A stretch of 64,000 nt of DNA, taken from contig BRKX01000015.1 in assembly GCA_026008535.1 (NCBI GenBank), positions 20,233,501-20,297,500 of the forward strand, given 5' to 3'. Both the position numbers and the translations under genes were made by a program. Under the pieces are notes generated by a model that did not search any database, was not told where the DNA came from, and was given only the letters and a program-made list of their open reading frames with translations. The stretch is from Perilla frutescens. Taxonomy: Eukaryota; Streptophyta; Magnoliopsida; Lamiales; Lamiaceae. Each line of letters begins with the position of its first letter. Position 1 is the stretch's first letter. Positions 11,444-22,339 of the stretch are shown one piece after another.

Positions 11444-12773
11444 TGGTGCGTCGTTCTTCACCAAAAATAATCCGACCAGCAGTCGGTATGCCCACACTAC
11501 CCAGAACAGTTGCGAGCAAGATCATCTCCCAAAGGACCGGCGAGAATTATTCGAACCTTCAGTCTGCAGTAACCAAACTTTCCACACGAATTTCGTTATT
11601 ATAACGTAAAAACCAAAATAAAGCAAATAAACCAGAGAGTAGTTTTCTTAACAGATTTAAAGGTATTCCGGCTTTCAATTAACTCCACCCTAGCTTAATT
11701 ATTCAGATCCTCGATGCAAAGATATTTCCAATTAATGCATGCAAACCAGTTATAGCCAGCGAAGACACTTCTAATTTCTCCTTAGTTTCTCGATAATTAG
11801 AAAGACACTTCACTAATTATTTCCCTAATCGACTAACAACCGTAAGAGACACTCTATAGATTTAATGAGCCGACAACGTTAGACACTAGAGAAACCCGAT
11901 TCAAAACCAACAGACTCTGACACAGGACTGTCGAATTAAGACTGCTCTTCTCTCGAGTCTGAAGAATTGTTGTACCACTAATTAAACCTAAATCACAATT
12001 ACGGATGGCCGATTTAATTGGCTACTAATTAATTTCGATCTACTAAACATTCGTGACTACCTAGCAGAGCCGAAACAATTAACAACTTTAAACACAGAGA
12101 ATCACAGATGCATGTAATTAATTAAAGCAAAAGGAACATTTAGATCTCACAGAATAATAATGTCAGGGCTTCGTTAATCTTCACCGGAATAGAACGCGCT
12201 TAGCTTGAATTCATAATTGGATTGGCACTTCAGAAATTAATTGATAGAAAGAACGATGAAGAAAGAATGAAATTGAATAGTGAAAATATCTACAGAGAAA
12301 AAAAATCGTTCCGCCCATGTTTCTAGCGTCTGGAATAATTTGTACTGCAATGGATAGAATCCTACTCTATCTAGAAGTTTTTTTATACAAATCCTTAATT
12401 ATTTAATTAAAAAGCATCAGAATCTTAATCCAACTATGAAAATAATAAAAACAGAGTCCAACAGTAATAAAAGAGGCCAGTATTTTCATCAATGGCCCAC
12501 AACTGGTGCATATCCACTATCTCCAGCCCAAATACTCGCATAATCCATCAGTCAGTATGCTCATACTGACTGCCTTCCAGACTCTTCAGCTTTTCTTCAA
12601 TCAAATTGCGTCCAAACCCTCCAAAACAATGTCATTATCTCCACTTCCATGTCAACCACCTGAAATTAACCACAAGACACGAATTCTTCCACAAAACTTG
12701 ACCATGGGGTGAGTAACACTGCAAAAATATACCAAAAATGAATCAAAATATATACGAAATAACAACCTAATCA
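11444..12773 (-). repeat. Athila-1 5' LTR
   Basis: This 1330-bp LTR carries the promoter for leftward transcription. Ends are TG...CA and it is followed by the GATGC duplication. It contains a perfect 20-bp palindrome-like segment, GTCAGTATG-CT-CATACTGAC, at 12551-12570. Confidence 0.92.
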
Positions 12774-12778
12774 GATGC
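12774..12778. repeat. Athila-1 target-site duplication, right copy (GATGC)
   Basis: Exact match to 5566-5570. Confidence 0.9.
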
Positions 12779-12879
12779 CTTCAGCGATCAGTTTTCTCAT
12801 CATCCGTCAGCTTTATTGCTGCCTTTGCCGTTCGTTTAGAACTGATATGGGCTTATCAGTTTTAAGTTTCAAATCTTTA

Positions 12880-13290
12880 GAATACTGATGCCCTCTTGGG
12901 TCAGTTCTCATCATCAGCTTGAGTGCTCCTCTTCACTCCTTCTTTTGGATGATCGTCGTTTTCCTTTGAAGCTAGTTTGAGCAGTCCCAACTGGATGCAT
13001 AGCTCAACAAATCTAGCTTCTGGCTATGGCTTGGTGAAGATATCGGCTATTTGTTTTTCTGTGTTGACATATTTGATACATATGTCTTTCTTCTCTATAT
13101 GATCTCTGATGAAGTGGTGCCTGATATCAATGTGCTTCGTCCTTGAATGCAATACTGGATTTTGAGATATTACAATAGCACTATTGTTATCATAATAGAT
13201 TGGCACTTCTTCAGTCTCCACCTTGTAATCCTTGAGTAGTTGGCCATTCACTTGGGACAGCTTCTGAGTAGCTAGACTGCGAATTTCCAC
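12880..13290 (-). pseudogene. Sirevirus pol, C-terminal part of RNase H
   Basis: On the minus strand a copia RNase H end is read: Y-Y-D-N-N-S-A-I, then H-S-R-T-K-H-I-D-I-R-H-H-F-I-R-D-H, then Q-I-A-D-I-F-T-K-P, all hallmark copia motifs. A stop follows K-P, and the frame then reads P-E-A-R-F-V-E-L-C-I-Q-L-G-L, the usual pol tail, ending near 12890. About 100 residues expected between the RT end (at 19241) and this block are missing: they were lost with the 3' end of Athila-2. Confidence 0.85.
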
Positions 13291-13299
13291 AGCTCCGTA

Positions 13300-13735
13300 T
13301 GGACTGACATTGCTTCACAGCCCAAAAGGCTCGATGCTCTAGCTCAACCGGCTAGTGACTTTGCTTTCCAAAGATCAACTGAAAAGGGGACATCTCGATG
13401 GGTGTTTTAAATGCTATGTGGTATGCCCATACCGCACAAGGCGATTCGATGGTGAACTCCATATTTCGTGAACAAGGCGCCCAACGTTCGATTGCAAAAA
13501 TGCGTGTCTTGGTCGCTAATCACAGCTCGAGGAACACCAAATCGCTGGAAAATCTGAATCTTAAGAAACTTACCAACCACCTTGGAATCATTGGTCGGAG
13601 TAGCTTTAACCTCCACCTATTTGGAAACATAGTCGACGGCTAACAGGATGTAGGAATTCCCGAAGGATCTGGGAAAGGGGCCCATGAAGTCCATGCCCCA
13701 CACATCAAATATTTCGCACACAACATCGAATCACT
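13300..13735 (-). pseudogene. Athila-2 integrase remnant
   Basis: Readable in pieces: V-W-G-M-D-F-M-G-P-F with the first catalytic Asp near 13690-13710; V-I-S-D-Q-D-T-H-F with the second Asp near 13500-13520; and A-F-K-T-P-I-E-M-S-P-F-Q-L-I-F-G-K followed by V-E-L-E-H-R-A-F-W-A-V-K near 13310-13410. Two internal deletions are visible: the HHCC zinc-binding domain before V-W-G, and roughly 50 residues including the catalytic Glu between H-H-R-I-A and W-A-Y. Non-functional. Confidence 0.85.
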
Positions 13736-15145
13736 TGGTCGGCACAGGTTTTCCATAAATAAGGATCATCCCATATGAAGTATTTGGCTTGGCTCCTCAA
13801 CTTGTTCTTCTTGGCGGTTTCTGTACTATTTAGGAACAGTCCAGAGGTGAGAAAATTCACCAAATCCGCATACAAAGGGGCTGTACCCGCAGCTGCAAGT
13901 AACAATTCATCTGGGAAATCGTCCGGTATGTGCAAACTGTCGAATTCCGTCAACAGTCTGCTCAAGTGATCAGCAACATTATTTTCAACACCCTTTTTAT
14001 CTTTAATCTCCAAGTCGAATTCCTGCAGTAGAAGAACCCAGCGAATGAGACGAGGTTTGGATTCCTTCTTGGAGAGTAAGTATTTCAGAGCGGTGTGGTC
14101 CGTGTACACCACCACCTTCGAGCCAGAAAGATAGGATCTAAACTTCTCACATGCGAAAACCACGGTCAAAAGCTCTTTCTCCGTTGTTGTGTAGTTGCAT
14201 TGAGCTGGGTTAAGGGTCTTGGAAGCATAATAGATAGCGTGGCTCTGCTTCCCACTCTTTTGTCCAAGTACCGCTCCAACCGCAAAGTCACTGGCGTCGC
14301 ACATGAGCTCAAAAGGAAGGCCCCATTGTGGCGGCTGAATAATGGGTACAGAAGTGAGTTTTTCCTTCAAGATTTCAAATGCTTCCTTACACTTATCATC
14401 AAAATCAAAAGGAGCATCTTTTTTGCAGCAATTTGGTCATGGGTTGAGCGATCTTGGAGAAATCTTGAATGAATCGCAGGTAGAAACCGGCATGACCTAG
14501 AAAAGCTTGAATTTCCTTCTCGTTTAAAGGATAAGGCAGCTTCATGATCAAATCCACCTTTGCTCTATCAACTTCGATCTCTTTCGCAGAGATGACATGC
14601 CCGAACACAATGTCTTGCTGCACCATAAAGTGACACTTCTCAAAATTCAACACCAATTCGGTCTCAACACACCGTTAAAGTACCTTGTCCAGATGCTCCA
14701 TTCATTGTTCGAACGAGTCCCCATGCACTATAAAATCATCTATAAAAATCTCGATGCAGCTCTCAATCAAGTCGGAAAACATACTCATCATACACCATTG
14801 GAAGGTACCAGGTGCGTTGCACAATCCAAATGGCATTTTTCAACAGGCAAATGTTCCAAACGGGCATGTAAAAGTCATCTTTTCTTGGTCTTCCTGGGCT
14901 ACATAAATCTGAAAATAGCCTGAGTATCCGTCAAGGAAGCAGAAGAAAGATTTTCCCGCCAAGCGTTCGAGCATCTCATCAATGAACAGCAAAGGAAAGT
15001 GGTCTTTGCGTGTTGCATCATTAAGTTTCTGAAAATCAATGCACATGCGCCAACCAGTCTGCAACCGCATCGGAATCAACTCGTTATTCTCATTCTTGAC
15101 AAGCTGAAAATCAGATTTCTTAGGGACCACATGCACTGGACTAAC
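13705..15145 (-). pseudogene. Athila-2 reverse transcriptase and RNase H
   Basis: RT is read from about 15136 (V-V-P-K-K, then C-I-D-F-Q-K-L-N, then F-L-D-G-Y-S-G-Y) through F-I-D-D-F near 14740, the catalytic double Asp, and G-F-Y-L-R-F-I near 14470. RNase H follows: M-C-D-A-S-D-F-A-V-G-A-V-L-G-Q near 14300, E-K-E-L-L near 14190, T-D-H-T-A-L near 14095 and A-D-H-L-S-R-L near 13960. Together these would copy the RNA genome into DNA. Stops lie near 14838, 14683 and 14672, and a frameshift near 14390 separates RT from RNase H. The catalytic residues I can see are present. Confidence 0.88.
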
Positions 15146-16342
15146 CTAAACACTGTCGGAGATATGGTAGATGATCCCCAGTTGGAGCAGCTTGAGGATT
15201 TCTTTGAGAACCACCTCTTTCATCACCGAGTTCAATTTTCTCTGTGGATCTCGAGAGGGCTTACAATCTGGCTTAAGAAAGATCCGGTGCATGCATATAT
15301 CCGGGCTGATTCCTTTGATATCGGCTAAGGTCCAACCGATAGCTCCTTTGTGTTTCTTCAAAACCTCGATCAAACTGGATTCCTGATCCGAAGAGAGATC
15401 TTTGCTAATGATAACGGGTAGCGTATCGTGCTCCCCCAGGTATGCATACTTCAGATGTTCAGGAAGGACCTTCAATTCCAGAACGGGTGCCTTCACATGA
15501 GATGGAAGAATCGGTTCTGTGATCGTCGGTAAAGGCATACGGCCTGTCAGATTCCTAGTCGGAAACTCAGTGGTGTCATATAGCTGTTGTATAATCTCCC
15601 TTATTGCGGCTTCTTCATCTAAATTTGCGGTTGTTTTAGTCACCCCACCAAAGAGTACCTGCTCTAATTTATCATCCCTGAAGTTATGCTCAACAAACTC
15701 GTCAACTAGAGAATCAACAATATCAATCATGTAAAGAGCTTCAGGATCCTCAACATGCTTCATAGCCTCAAATATATTAAATGTAACAATGTCACCATCG
15801 AATTCAAAACTAAGTATGTCTTTATCAACATCAATCTTGGTTCTTGCGGTTTTCATGAATGGACGTCCTAACAGAATCAGTGATCTATGTGCAGAAAAAG
15901 AATCATCCATGTCAACAATGTAGAAATCCACAGGAAAAATTAATTCATTAACCTTGACAAGAACATCTTCGACTACACCTTGAGGATATGCATTAGACCT
16001 ATCAGCTAACTGAATGATGACTCGAGTATCTTTCATAGGACCTAACTGCAAATCTTTGTACATAGATAAAGGCATGACATTTATGGATGCGCCTAAATCT
16101 AGCATGACTTTCTCAACCTATTTACTCCCAATGATGCAAGGCATAGTGAACATACCTGGATCCCTGCATTTTTGTGGCAATTTCCACTGAATTACCGCGG
16201 AGACATTTTCACCAACCTTAATTCTGTCATCCTTCCCGTATCTGATCTTTTTAGCGCACAATTCTTTCAAGAATTTCGCATATCTGGGTACTTGCTTGAT
16301 GGCATCAAGCAGAGGTAAGTTGATTTCACCCTTCTTGAACAA
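15146..16342 (-). pseudogene. Athila-2 protease region
   Basis: The protease motif D-L-G-A-S-I-N-V-M-P is at the start of a 319-codon open stretch (15146-16105), with I-L-L-G-R-P-F about 80 residues later. The upstream linker (16118-16342) is in the same frame, separated by one stop. The region runs into the RT linker (D-P-Q-R-K-L-N). Nearly collinear with Athila-1 at 8623-9786, and useful to show what Athila-1 lost. Confidence 0.85.
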
Positions 16343-17823
16343 CTCAAAGATCTCCTTCTGGAAGGAAAAGGAGCTGCAACGAATGAGTTAGAAATATTGG
16401 AATCAACATGTACCTCAGTAGGGGCAGACTTGGCAGGTTCAGTCGGCTGTTCTTCTTTTGTGCCGGGTTCATCTTCAGTCTGTGCAGTATGCCCATACTG
16501 CGCATGTTTTTCTTTCTTAGCCTGCACTTCAACCAGCTCCTTTCCACTTCTAAGAGTCATAGCACTAACATTCCCCCTAGGATTTTGCTCAGCTTGGGAG
16601 GGCAGCTTCCCTGTATGCCCTTGCATCTTGTTTATTTGAGTGGCGAGCTGAGTTATCTGTGTGCCCATACTTCCTAGAGCTGCTTGCGTCTCTTGCTGGA
16701 ATGCTTTCTGATTCTGTGCCAAACTGTTCACCAGAGCATTGCTTTGTTCCAAACAATTCATAATCTCACTCATGCTCGGTACTGGCTTATCCGTATGGGC
16801 ATACGGGCCATCTTGAGATGTCCTCAAAGGAAACTCTCCAGGTGGTCTCTGATCTCCCGACTGCTTCCAACGGAAATTCGGATGGTTCCTCCAACCTGGA
16901 TTGTAAGTGTTGGAATAAGGATCTTAATTCTGTTTCCTTCTGAAAGCATCTCCCTGTGGGGCATCATAGTGTATTCTTCTGAGGGCATCTTGATGTGCAT
17001 CGCCCGATCCATAACAGGCTTGCTCAGATGGAGGCTTGTGCAAGGTAGGACAGACATCTGTGAAATGCCCATTCTCCGAGCATACTCCACAACGAACATT
17101 CTGAGTATGGACCACTGCCAAACCTCGAACTAGAGAAGTCAGTGCATCAATCTTGTCATTCACCCCAGAGTTCTCACCTCGATCAATCCCTTTCACTGGT
17201 CTGTAGCGATTATCATCCTCGTCTTCATATTGCTGTCCTCCAGAGACTATGTAAATTATGAGTTGTTTTGCCTCATCCAAAGTTTTATTGATGAGAGATC
17301 CTCCACTAGCCGCGTTTACAATTTTCCTGTCAAAAGAAGACATGCCACGGTAAAAGTAATTGGTGAACAACTGATAATCAGAGAATCCGTGGTCCGGGTA
17401 TTTGTGGCACAGTTGCTGAAATCTCGCCCAGTATTCGGCCAAGCTTTCATTTTGCTTCTGCTTGATACTGCTAATGGCCATCCTCAGATTCGCAGCTCGG
17501 GATTCTAGAAAGAACTTGCGCAAGAACTGCTCTTCCAGCTCTTCCCATGATGTGATCGAGCCAGATGGTAAATCAAAAAGCCACTCCCTGGCTCTGCCTT
17601 GTAGCGTATGTGAAAATGTTAGTAATCGCAGGTTGTTAGCAGAAAATCCTTGAGAACGTAATGTGGAACGGACTAAATCAAATTCTACCAGATGTGTGTG
17701 TGCACTCTCTCTAGGTGAATCACTGAACTTTGGTAGAACCTGTATGAGCCCGGGCTGTATCTCTGCTTTATTTGCAATGGTAGGTAACACAATGCAGATG
17801 GGTCTATTGTTCCGATAGCCCAA
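16343..17823 (-). pseudogene. Athila-2 gag, missing its N-terminus
   Basis: Open from 17823 to 16924 and, after one stop, on to about 16345. It carries the gag domain (F-S-D-S-P, L-L-T-F-S-H-T-L-Q-G-R-A-R-E-W-L-F, F-L-R-K-F-F), the knuckle C-G-V-C-S-E-N-G-H-F-T-D-V-C near 17050-17095, and a Gln-rich linker with P-Y-A-H-T and Q-Y-G-H-T motifs. The start equivalent to Athila-1 M-A-H-N-Q is missing: the frame enters at G-Y-R-N-N-R-P only about 26 bases from the LTR. A small deletion just before the protease linker shifts the frame near 16345. Confidence 0.85.
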
Positions 17824-17849
17824 GATTTATGGTTCCTTTGAGGTACTTT

Positions 17850-19240
17850 TGGTGCGTCGTTTTACACCAAAAATAAATTTTCCGACAGCAGTCGGTATGC
17901 CCTTACTGTACAGTACAGCGATGAACAAGATCGTCTCCTAAAGAACCGGCGAGAATTACTCTATACTTCCAATCTGTAGAACCAAACTTTCAAGGGGTTT
18001 TTGTGATTATAATAAAAACAAACGAAGTTAATAAATAAGTAGAGAGATGCACAATTTAACAAATGAATGGATTTAAAATATTAAAAGAAGTATTCCGAAT
18101 TCCAATTAACTCCACCCTAGCACACCTAAACCGATCCTTGATGCAGAGATAAATTCAATTAACACATACAAATCAGTTATAGCTACCGAAGACGCTTACT
18201 GACGCAGCCTAATTCCTCTGCAGTTTCTCGATAATCATGAAGACGCTTCACCAATTATTTCCCTAATCGACTGACAACCGTAAGAGACGCTCTGTAGGTT
18301 TAATGAGCCGAGAGCCTTAAAGTCTAGAGGAACCTGATTCATAATTAACAGACTCTGACGCAGGACTGTGAATTAAGATTGCTATTCTCCCTGGTTCTGA
18401 AGAACCGTTTCACCACTAATTAAACTTAAACCATAATTACGGATGGCCGGTTTAATTGACTACTAATTAATTCCAACTCACTAAATATCTGCAACTATCT
18501 AGCAACATCAAAACAATTAACAACTCGAAATACAAAGAATAACAAATGCATGCAAATTAATTGAATGATAAAAGAGCAATTAGATCTCATAATTTAGCTA
18601 GGCCAGAGCTTCGTTAGTTGTTACCGGAATAAGAAGAAATTAGCTCGAACACATATTAGAATCAAATTGCAAAAATATTATAGAAATGAATACCATAAAA
18701 TAATGAAGAAGATGAAATAATAATTCTGCTCCAGCGTCTTTCTCACGTTTTTGTTCTTGTGTGAATCTTGAATTATCAAAAGTCCCCCATTAATGATAAG
18801 TCATAATCTATATATAATATCCTTAATTAAAATAGTATCCAACATGGAAAATAAGATCCTAATCTATCTCCACTAGGTAATTGGCAAAATATGGACTCTT
18901 AGAGGCGGTGGAAATCCTCTCGCGGGCGTTCAGGCCATAGGCTTAAGTAAATTCCGCATATAAGCCCAAAAACACGCGCTCAGGCCCAATCTCTGAGTTA
19001 TCTGCCCATGTTATCCTGCCGTATGCCCATACGGAAGGACTTTCCAGAGCTTCCAGTTTCAACTTTCCTTGCACAGCCGTTCTCTCACCAAAAGCATGCC
19101 ACTTTCTCTAACTTTGTGTTAATTACCTGCAAAACTCTCAAGGCATAACATTCTTCCAAAAATGACATCATTATACGGCAATCAACACAATTAAATCACA
19201 CCAAATTTGCCCAAAATATTAAGTAGAAATGGCCCGATCA
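17850..19240 (-). repeat. Athila-2 5' LTR
   Basis: Starts TGGTGCGTCG and ends GCCCGATCA, like the Athila-1 LTRs, with scattered similarity throughout (for example the CCACCCTAGC block near 18110 and the GGATGGCCG block near 18440). It is about 1391 bp. It carries CCGTATG-CC-CATACGG at 19019-19034. The partner LTR is missing. Confidence 0.88.
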
Positions 19241-21960
19241 ATTTCATAATCCTCTTTACTGCTTCGAGATGACTTTTCTTCAGGTTGGCTTGGAACCTTG
19301 CACACAGTCCGACTGAGTAAGAGATGTCTGGTCAGCTTGCGGTCAGGTAGAGAAGGGATCCAATGATTCTTCTATAGTGCGTCTGGCTAACTTATTCTCC
19401 CTCTTCATCGAGAGTCAGTTGCACTGATGTATTCATTGGAATTTTAAGAGATTTTCCCTTGTCGGTTTCAAACTTCTTGACAAGCTCCTTGGTATATTTG
19501 GCTTGGCTGATGAAGATTCCTTCTTTAAGTTGATTCACTTGGAGTCCTAGGAAGAATGTAGTTTCTCTCATCATGCTCATCTCGAATTCGTTTTGCATCA
19601 GTTGTATGAATCAATGGCAGAGATCTTTGCTCTTGGATCCAAATATTATGTCATCCACATAAATTTGAACAATCAAGATCTCAGCTGACCGTTCTATTCT
19701 GAATAGAATATGATCGATGACTCCTTTTTGAAACCCATTCTTTAGCAAGAACGTTGTGAGGGTTTAATACCAAGCTCTTGGCGCCTGCTTCAGACCATAT
19801 AGAGCTTTCTTCAGCTTGTAGACTTGATCTCCAATTTCAAAGTCTGGAGGTTGCTCGACATACACATCCTCCTTGAGCATCCCTTGCAAGAATGCACTTT
19901 TCACGTCCATTTGATAGACCGTGAAATTGTTGTGAGCTGCATAGCAGAGGAACAATCTGATGGCCTCTAATCTTGTAACTGGTGCGAATGTCTCATCAAA
20001 GTCGATCCCTTCACTTTGTGAGTAACCTTTGGCTATCAGTCTGGCCTTGTTCCTTGTGATCACGTCTTGTTCATCCAGTTTGTTGTAAAAGACCCATTTA
20101 GTCCCAATGACTTTTTGAGTTTTCGGCCTATCAACAAGAAACCATACATCATTTCTTGTGAACTGGTTCAGCTCTTCTTGCATTGCTATAATCCAGTCTG
20201 AATCTTTAAGTGCTTTCTTGACGTTGGCTAGTTCCGTCTAAAAGATGAAGCATGTGAAGAGTGCATGCTCTGTTGACCCTCTGGTCTAGACTCTGCTTCT
20301 TAGATCCCCAACAATTTTGTCGACCGGATGGCTTCGGAGCCATTTGGGGATTGTTGTTTCTGCTATGCCTTCAGCTGCTTCACCAGTTGTTCCAACAATT
20401 GATTCTTTAACTGCTCTCTTAGTTGATTCTTCACCATCAGCCTGTTCTTCATTTTCACTGATCCTTCTCCATGTTTCAGTTATGGGGTTTGAGGTATCAC
20501 CACGATATGTGTCCTTATTTACCAAGTTATCTTCAACTGGTCTAGAATCAGTTTCAATGCCATCTTCTAGTGAAGCTTCAAACTGCTCTGGGACAATGTG
20601 ATCAACATAGTCCGGCAGACTTTCACTAGGCAATGCTTGCTCTGATGTACAGTTCTCCTTCTTGTTTCTGTACTCATTAGCAAGCTCATCAAATACCACA
20701 TGACATGTTACTTCCACAACCAATGTTCTTTTATTGAATACTCTGTAAGCTTGAGAATGAGGGGCATTATATCCGAGAAAGATCCCCTCATTAGCTTTGG
20801 CACTGAAAGTTTTCAGTTGGGACTTGCCATTGTTGTGGATATAACACTTGCAGCCAAATACCTTAAAGTAAGAGATAGAAGGCTTACGTCCCTTGAACAG
20901 TTCGTAGGGCATTTTTTCATAGGTAATGACTATGGCACTTCTGTTTTGTGTATGGCAGGCTATGTTAACTGCCTCTGCCCAATAGCATTCGGCTACGCTG
21001 GCATCTGCTATCATTGCTCTAGCTGCCTCCTTTAGCGTGCGATTTCTCCTTTCAGCTACGCCATTTTGTTAAGGAGTTCTTGCAGCATAGTGTTCATAAG
21101 TGATTCCCAGTTCACTCATAAACTTGATCATTTGCTGATTTACAAATTCAGTTCCATTGTCGGATCTTATTCTTTGAACTGATTTTCCTTTGTCAGTCTG
21201 CAATCTTCTGATCAATGTTGATAGCTTCTCAAAAGTCTCATCCTTACTTCTCAGGAACTCCACCCAGGTGTACCTTGAGTAGTCATCTACTACTATAAGT
21301 GTAAACTTTTTACCTCTGGGGGTTGGCGGTTTCACAGGTCCAAACAGGTCCATGTAAAGCAACTGAAGAGTGTCAGTTGTTCCTTGAGGATGGCTTTTGT
21401 TTTTGAATGACGACTTCACTTGCTTCCCTTTCTAGGAAGGTCTGCAGACACCAAATTTCTTGTAGATCTCCTTGGAAAGCCCATCAACTAGCTCCTTCTT
21501 GGCCAAGTAGTTGATATTTTTGAAGTTGAGATGATTTAGTCGTCGATGCCACAGCCAGCTTGCTTCAATTGATCCTTTGGAGAGAAAGCAAGCTTCTGAG
21601 TAGCCAGTTGACTAGTCAACTACATACATGTTGCCCTTTCTTACTCCAGTCAGGAGTATGGCTCCAGCTGACTTGTCTCTTATGTCACATGAGCTATTGC
21701 TGAAGTCGACTGAGTACCCATTATCACAAAGTGACTGATACTCAGCAGTTTGTGCTTCAGTCCTTCAACATGTGACATACCATTCACGATAACTTTTCCT
21801 TTGATCACGAACCCTTCTCCAATGGTTTAGCGTTTTGAGTTGTCTCCAAAAGTGAATAGTGGTCCCTTAACCTCTTTATAACCATTAAGATCATTCTTGT
21901 CTCCGGTCATGTGTTTTGAGCACCCGCTATCCAGATACCAAGTATCTTTAACCTTTTTCT
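19241..21960 (-). pseudogene. Sirevirus protease, integrase and reverse transcriptase
   Basis: Order from 21960 leftwards. The protease active site is W-Y-L-D-S-G-C-S-K-H-M-T-G (near 21920). The integrase zinc domain is L-W-H-R-R-L-N-H-L-N, followed by the core with Y-M-D-L-F-G-P-V, I-R-S-D-N-G-T-E-F and Q-N-G-V-A-E-R-R-N, i.e. the D, D and E residues. RT follows with K-W-V-F-Y-N-K, the V-K-S-A-F-L-Q-G block, the A-L-Y-G-L-K-Q-A-P-R-A-W-Y block, I-Y-V-D-D-I (near 19655) and G-S-L-L-Y-L-T-A-S. Copia order is clear. Damage: a one-base shift near 21745 and in-frame stops (for example in T-P-*-Q-N-G-V and A-S-*-P-D-I). Several of these stops are one C-to-T change from the conserved Gln or Arg codon. 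Confidence 0.9.
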
Positions 21961-22339
21961 TGGATAGGATGCTCTTTCCCTGCAAGACAAAAGTCAGGTT
22001 TTAGGTACCCGTATGATATCAGGTCCTGAGAGGTTAATTATGTATCTTGGAATCGACATACACCACACTTTTGGCTTTTCATTTTCAAGAGATCCTTCAG
22101 AGTTGGATCTCTTGATATGCATCGGACTTCTTATAACTCTTCGATTGAGAGTTGAGTTATGTGATCTATACCTCCGATGAGATTCAGGATAGAAGACTTC
22201 AACTAATATCCTCTCATCTTGTGACCTTTATGCTCTCTATCTTGGCCAATTTCGTCTGACCGTTTGACTTTGAGCTCTTCGGCCTTTGTGGTATGGCCAA
22301 TCTGCAGACCAGTAGTAACTGGGATTGATTTTTTATTCA

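Larger units (their letters stand above)
5571..12773 (-). mobile_element. Athila-1: complete-ended, non-autonomous Athila-type Ty3/gypsy element
   Basis: The 7203-bp element is bounded by two direct LTRs (5571-6914 and 11444-12773), both starting TGGTGCGTCG and ending CCTAATCA. It is flanked by identical GATGC at 5566-5570 and 12774-12778. Next to the right LTR is a primer site complementary to tRNA-Asp (11421-11438), and next to the left LTR a polypurine tract (6915-6927), so transcription runs to the left. The interior encodes gag and protease only. Protease coding stops abruptly at about 8660, with no RT, RNase H or integrase before the 3' non-coding region. This is an internal deletion derivative that must have moved with enzymes supplied in trans, or lost pol after insertion. 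The Athila assignment rests on the tRNA-Asp PBS, the gag/protease sequence type and the AAGTGTGGGGG PPT. Confidence 0.92.
13300..19240 (-). mobile_element. Athila-2: truncated Athila-type gypsy element nested in the Sirevirus
   Basis: A minus-strand element with a single LTR (17850-19240), gag, protease, RT, RNase H and damaged integrase, ending inside the integrase C-terminal region at about 13300. The 3' LTR and PPT are absent. The LTR edge at 19240 abuts Sirevirus RT sequence (V-K-R-I-M-K). The left edge lies somewhere in 13262-13305, where integrase sequence (A-F-W-A-V-K-Q-C) gives way to Sirevirus RNase H. The PBS is also gone: only 26 bases separate the gag frame from the LTR. It is clearly related to Athila-1 but more decayed, so it is probably the older insertion. 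Confidence 0.88.

Noticed and set aside
13283..13287. ATTTC at the left edge and again at 19241-19245 as a possible Athila-2 target duplication
   Set aside because: The left edge of Athila-2 is not an LTR end and the Sirevirus frame lacks about 100 codons there, so the original duplication must be deleted. A 5-base match within a searched stretch is expected by chance.
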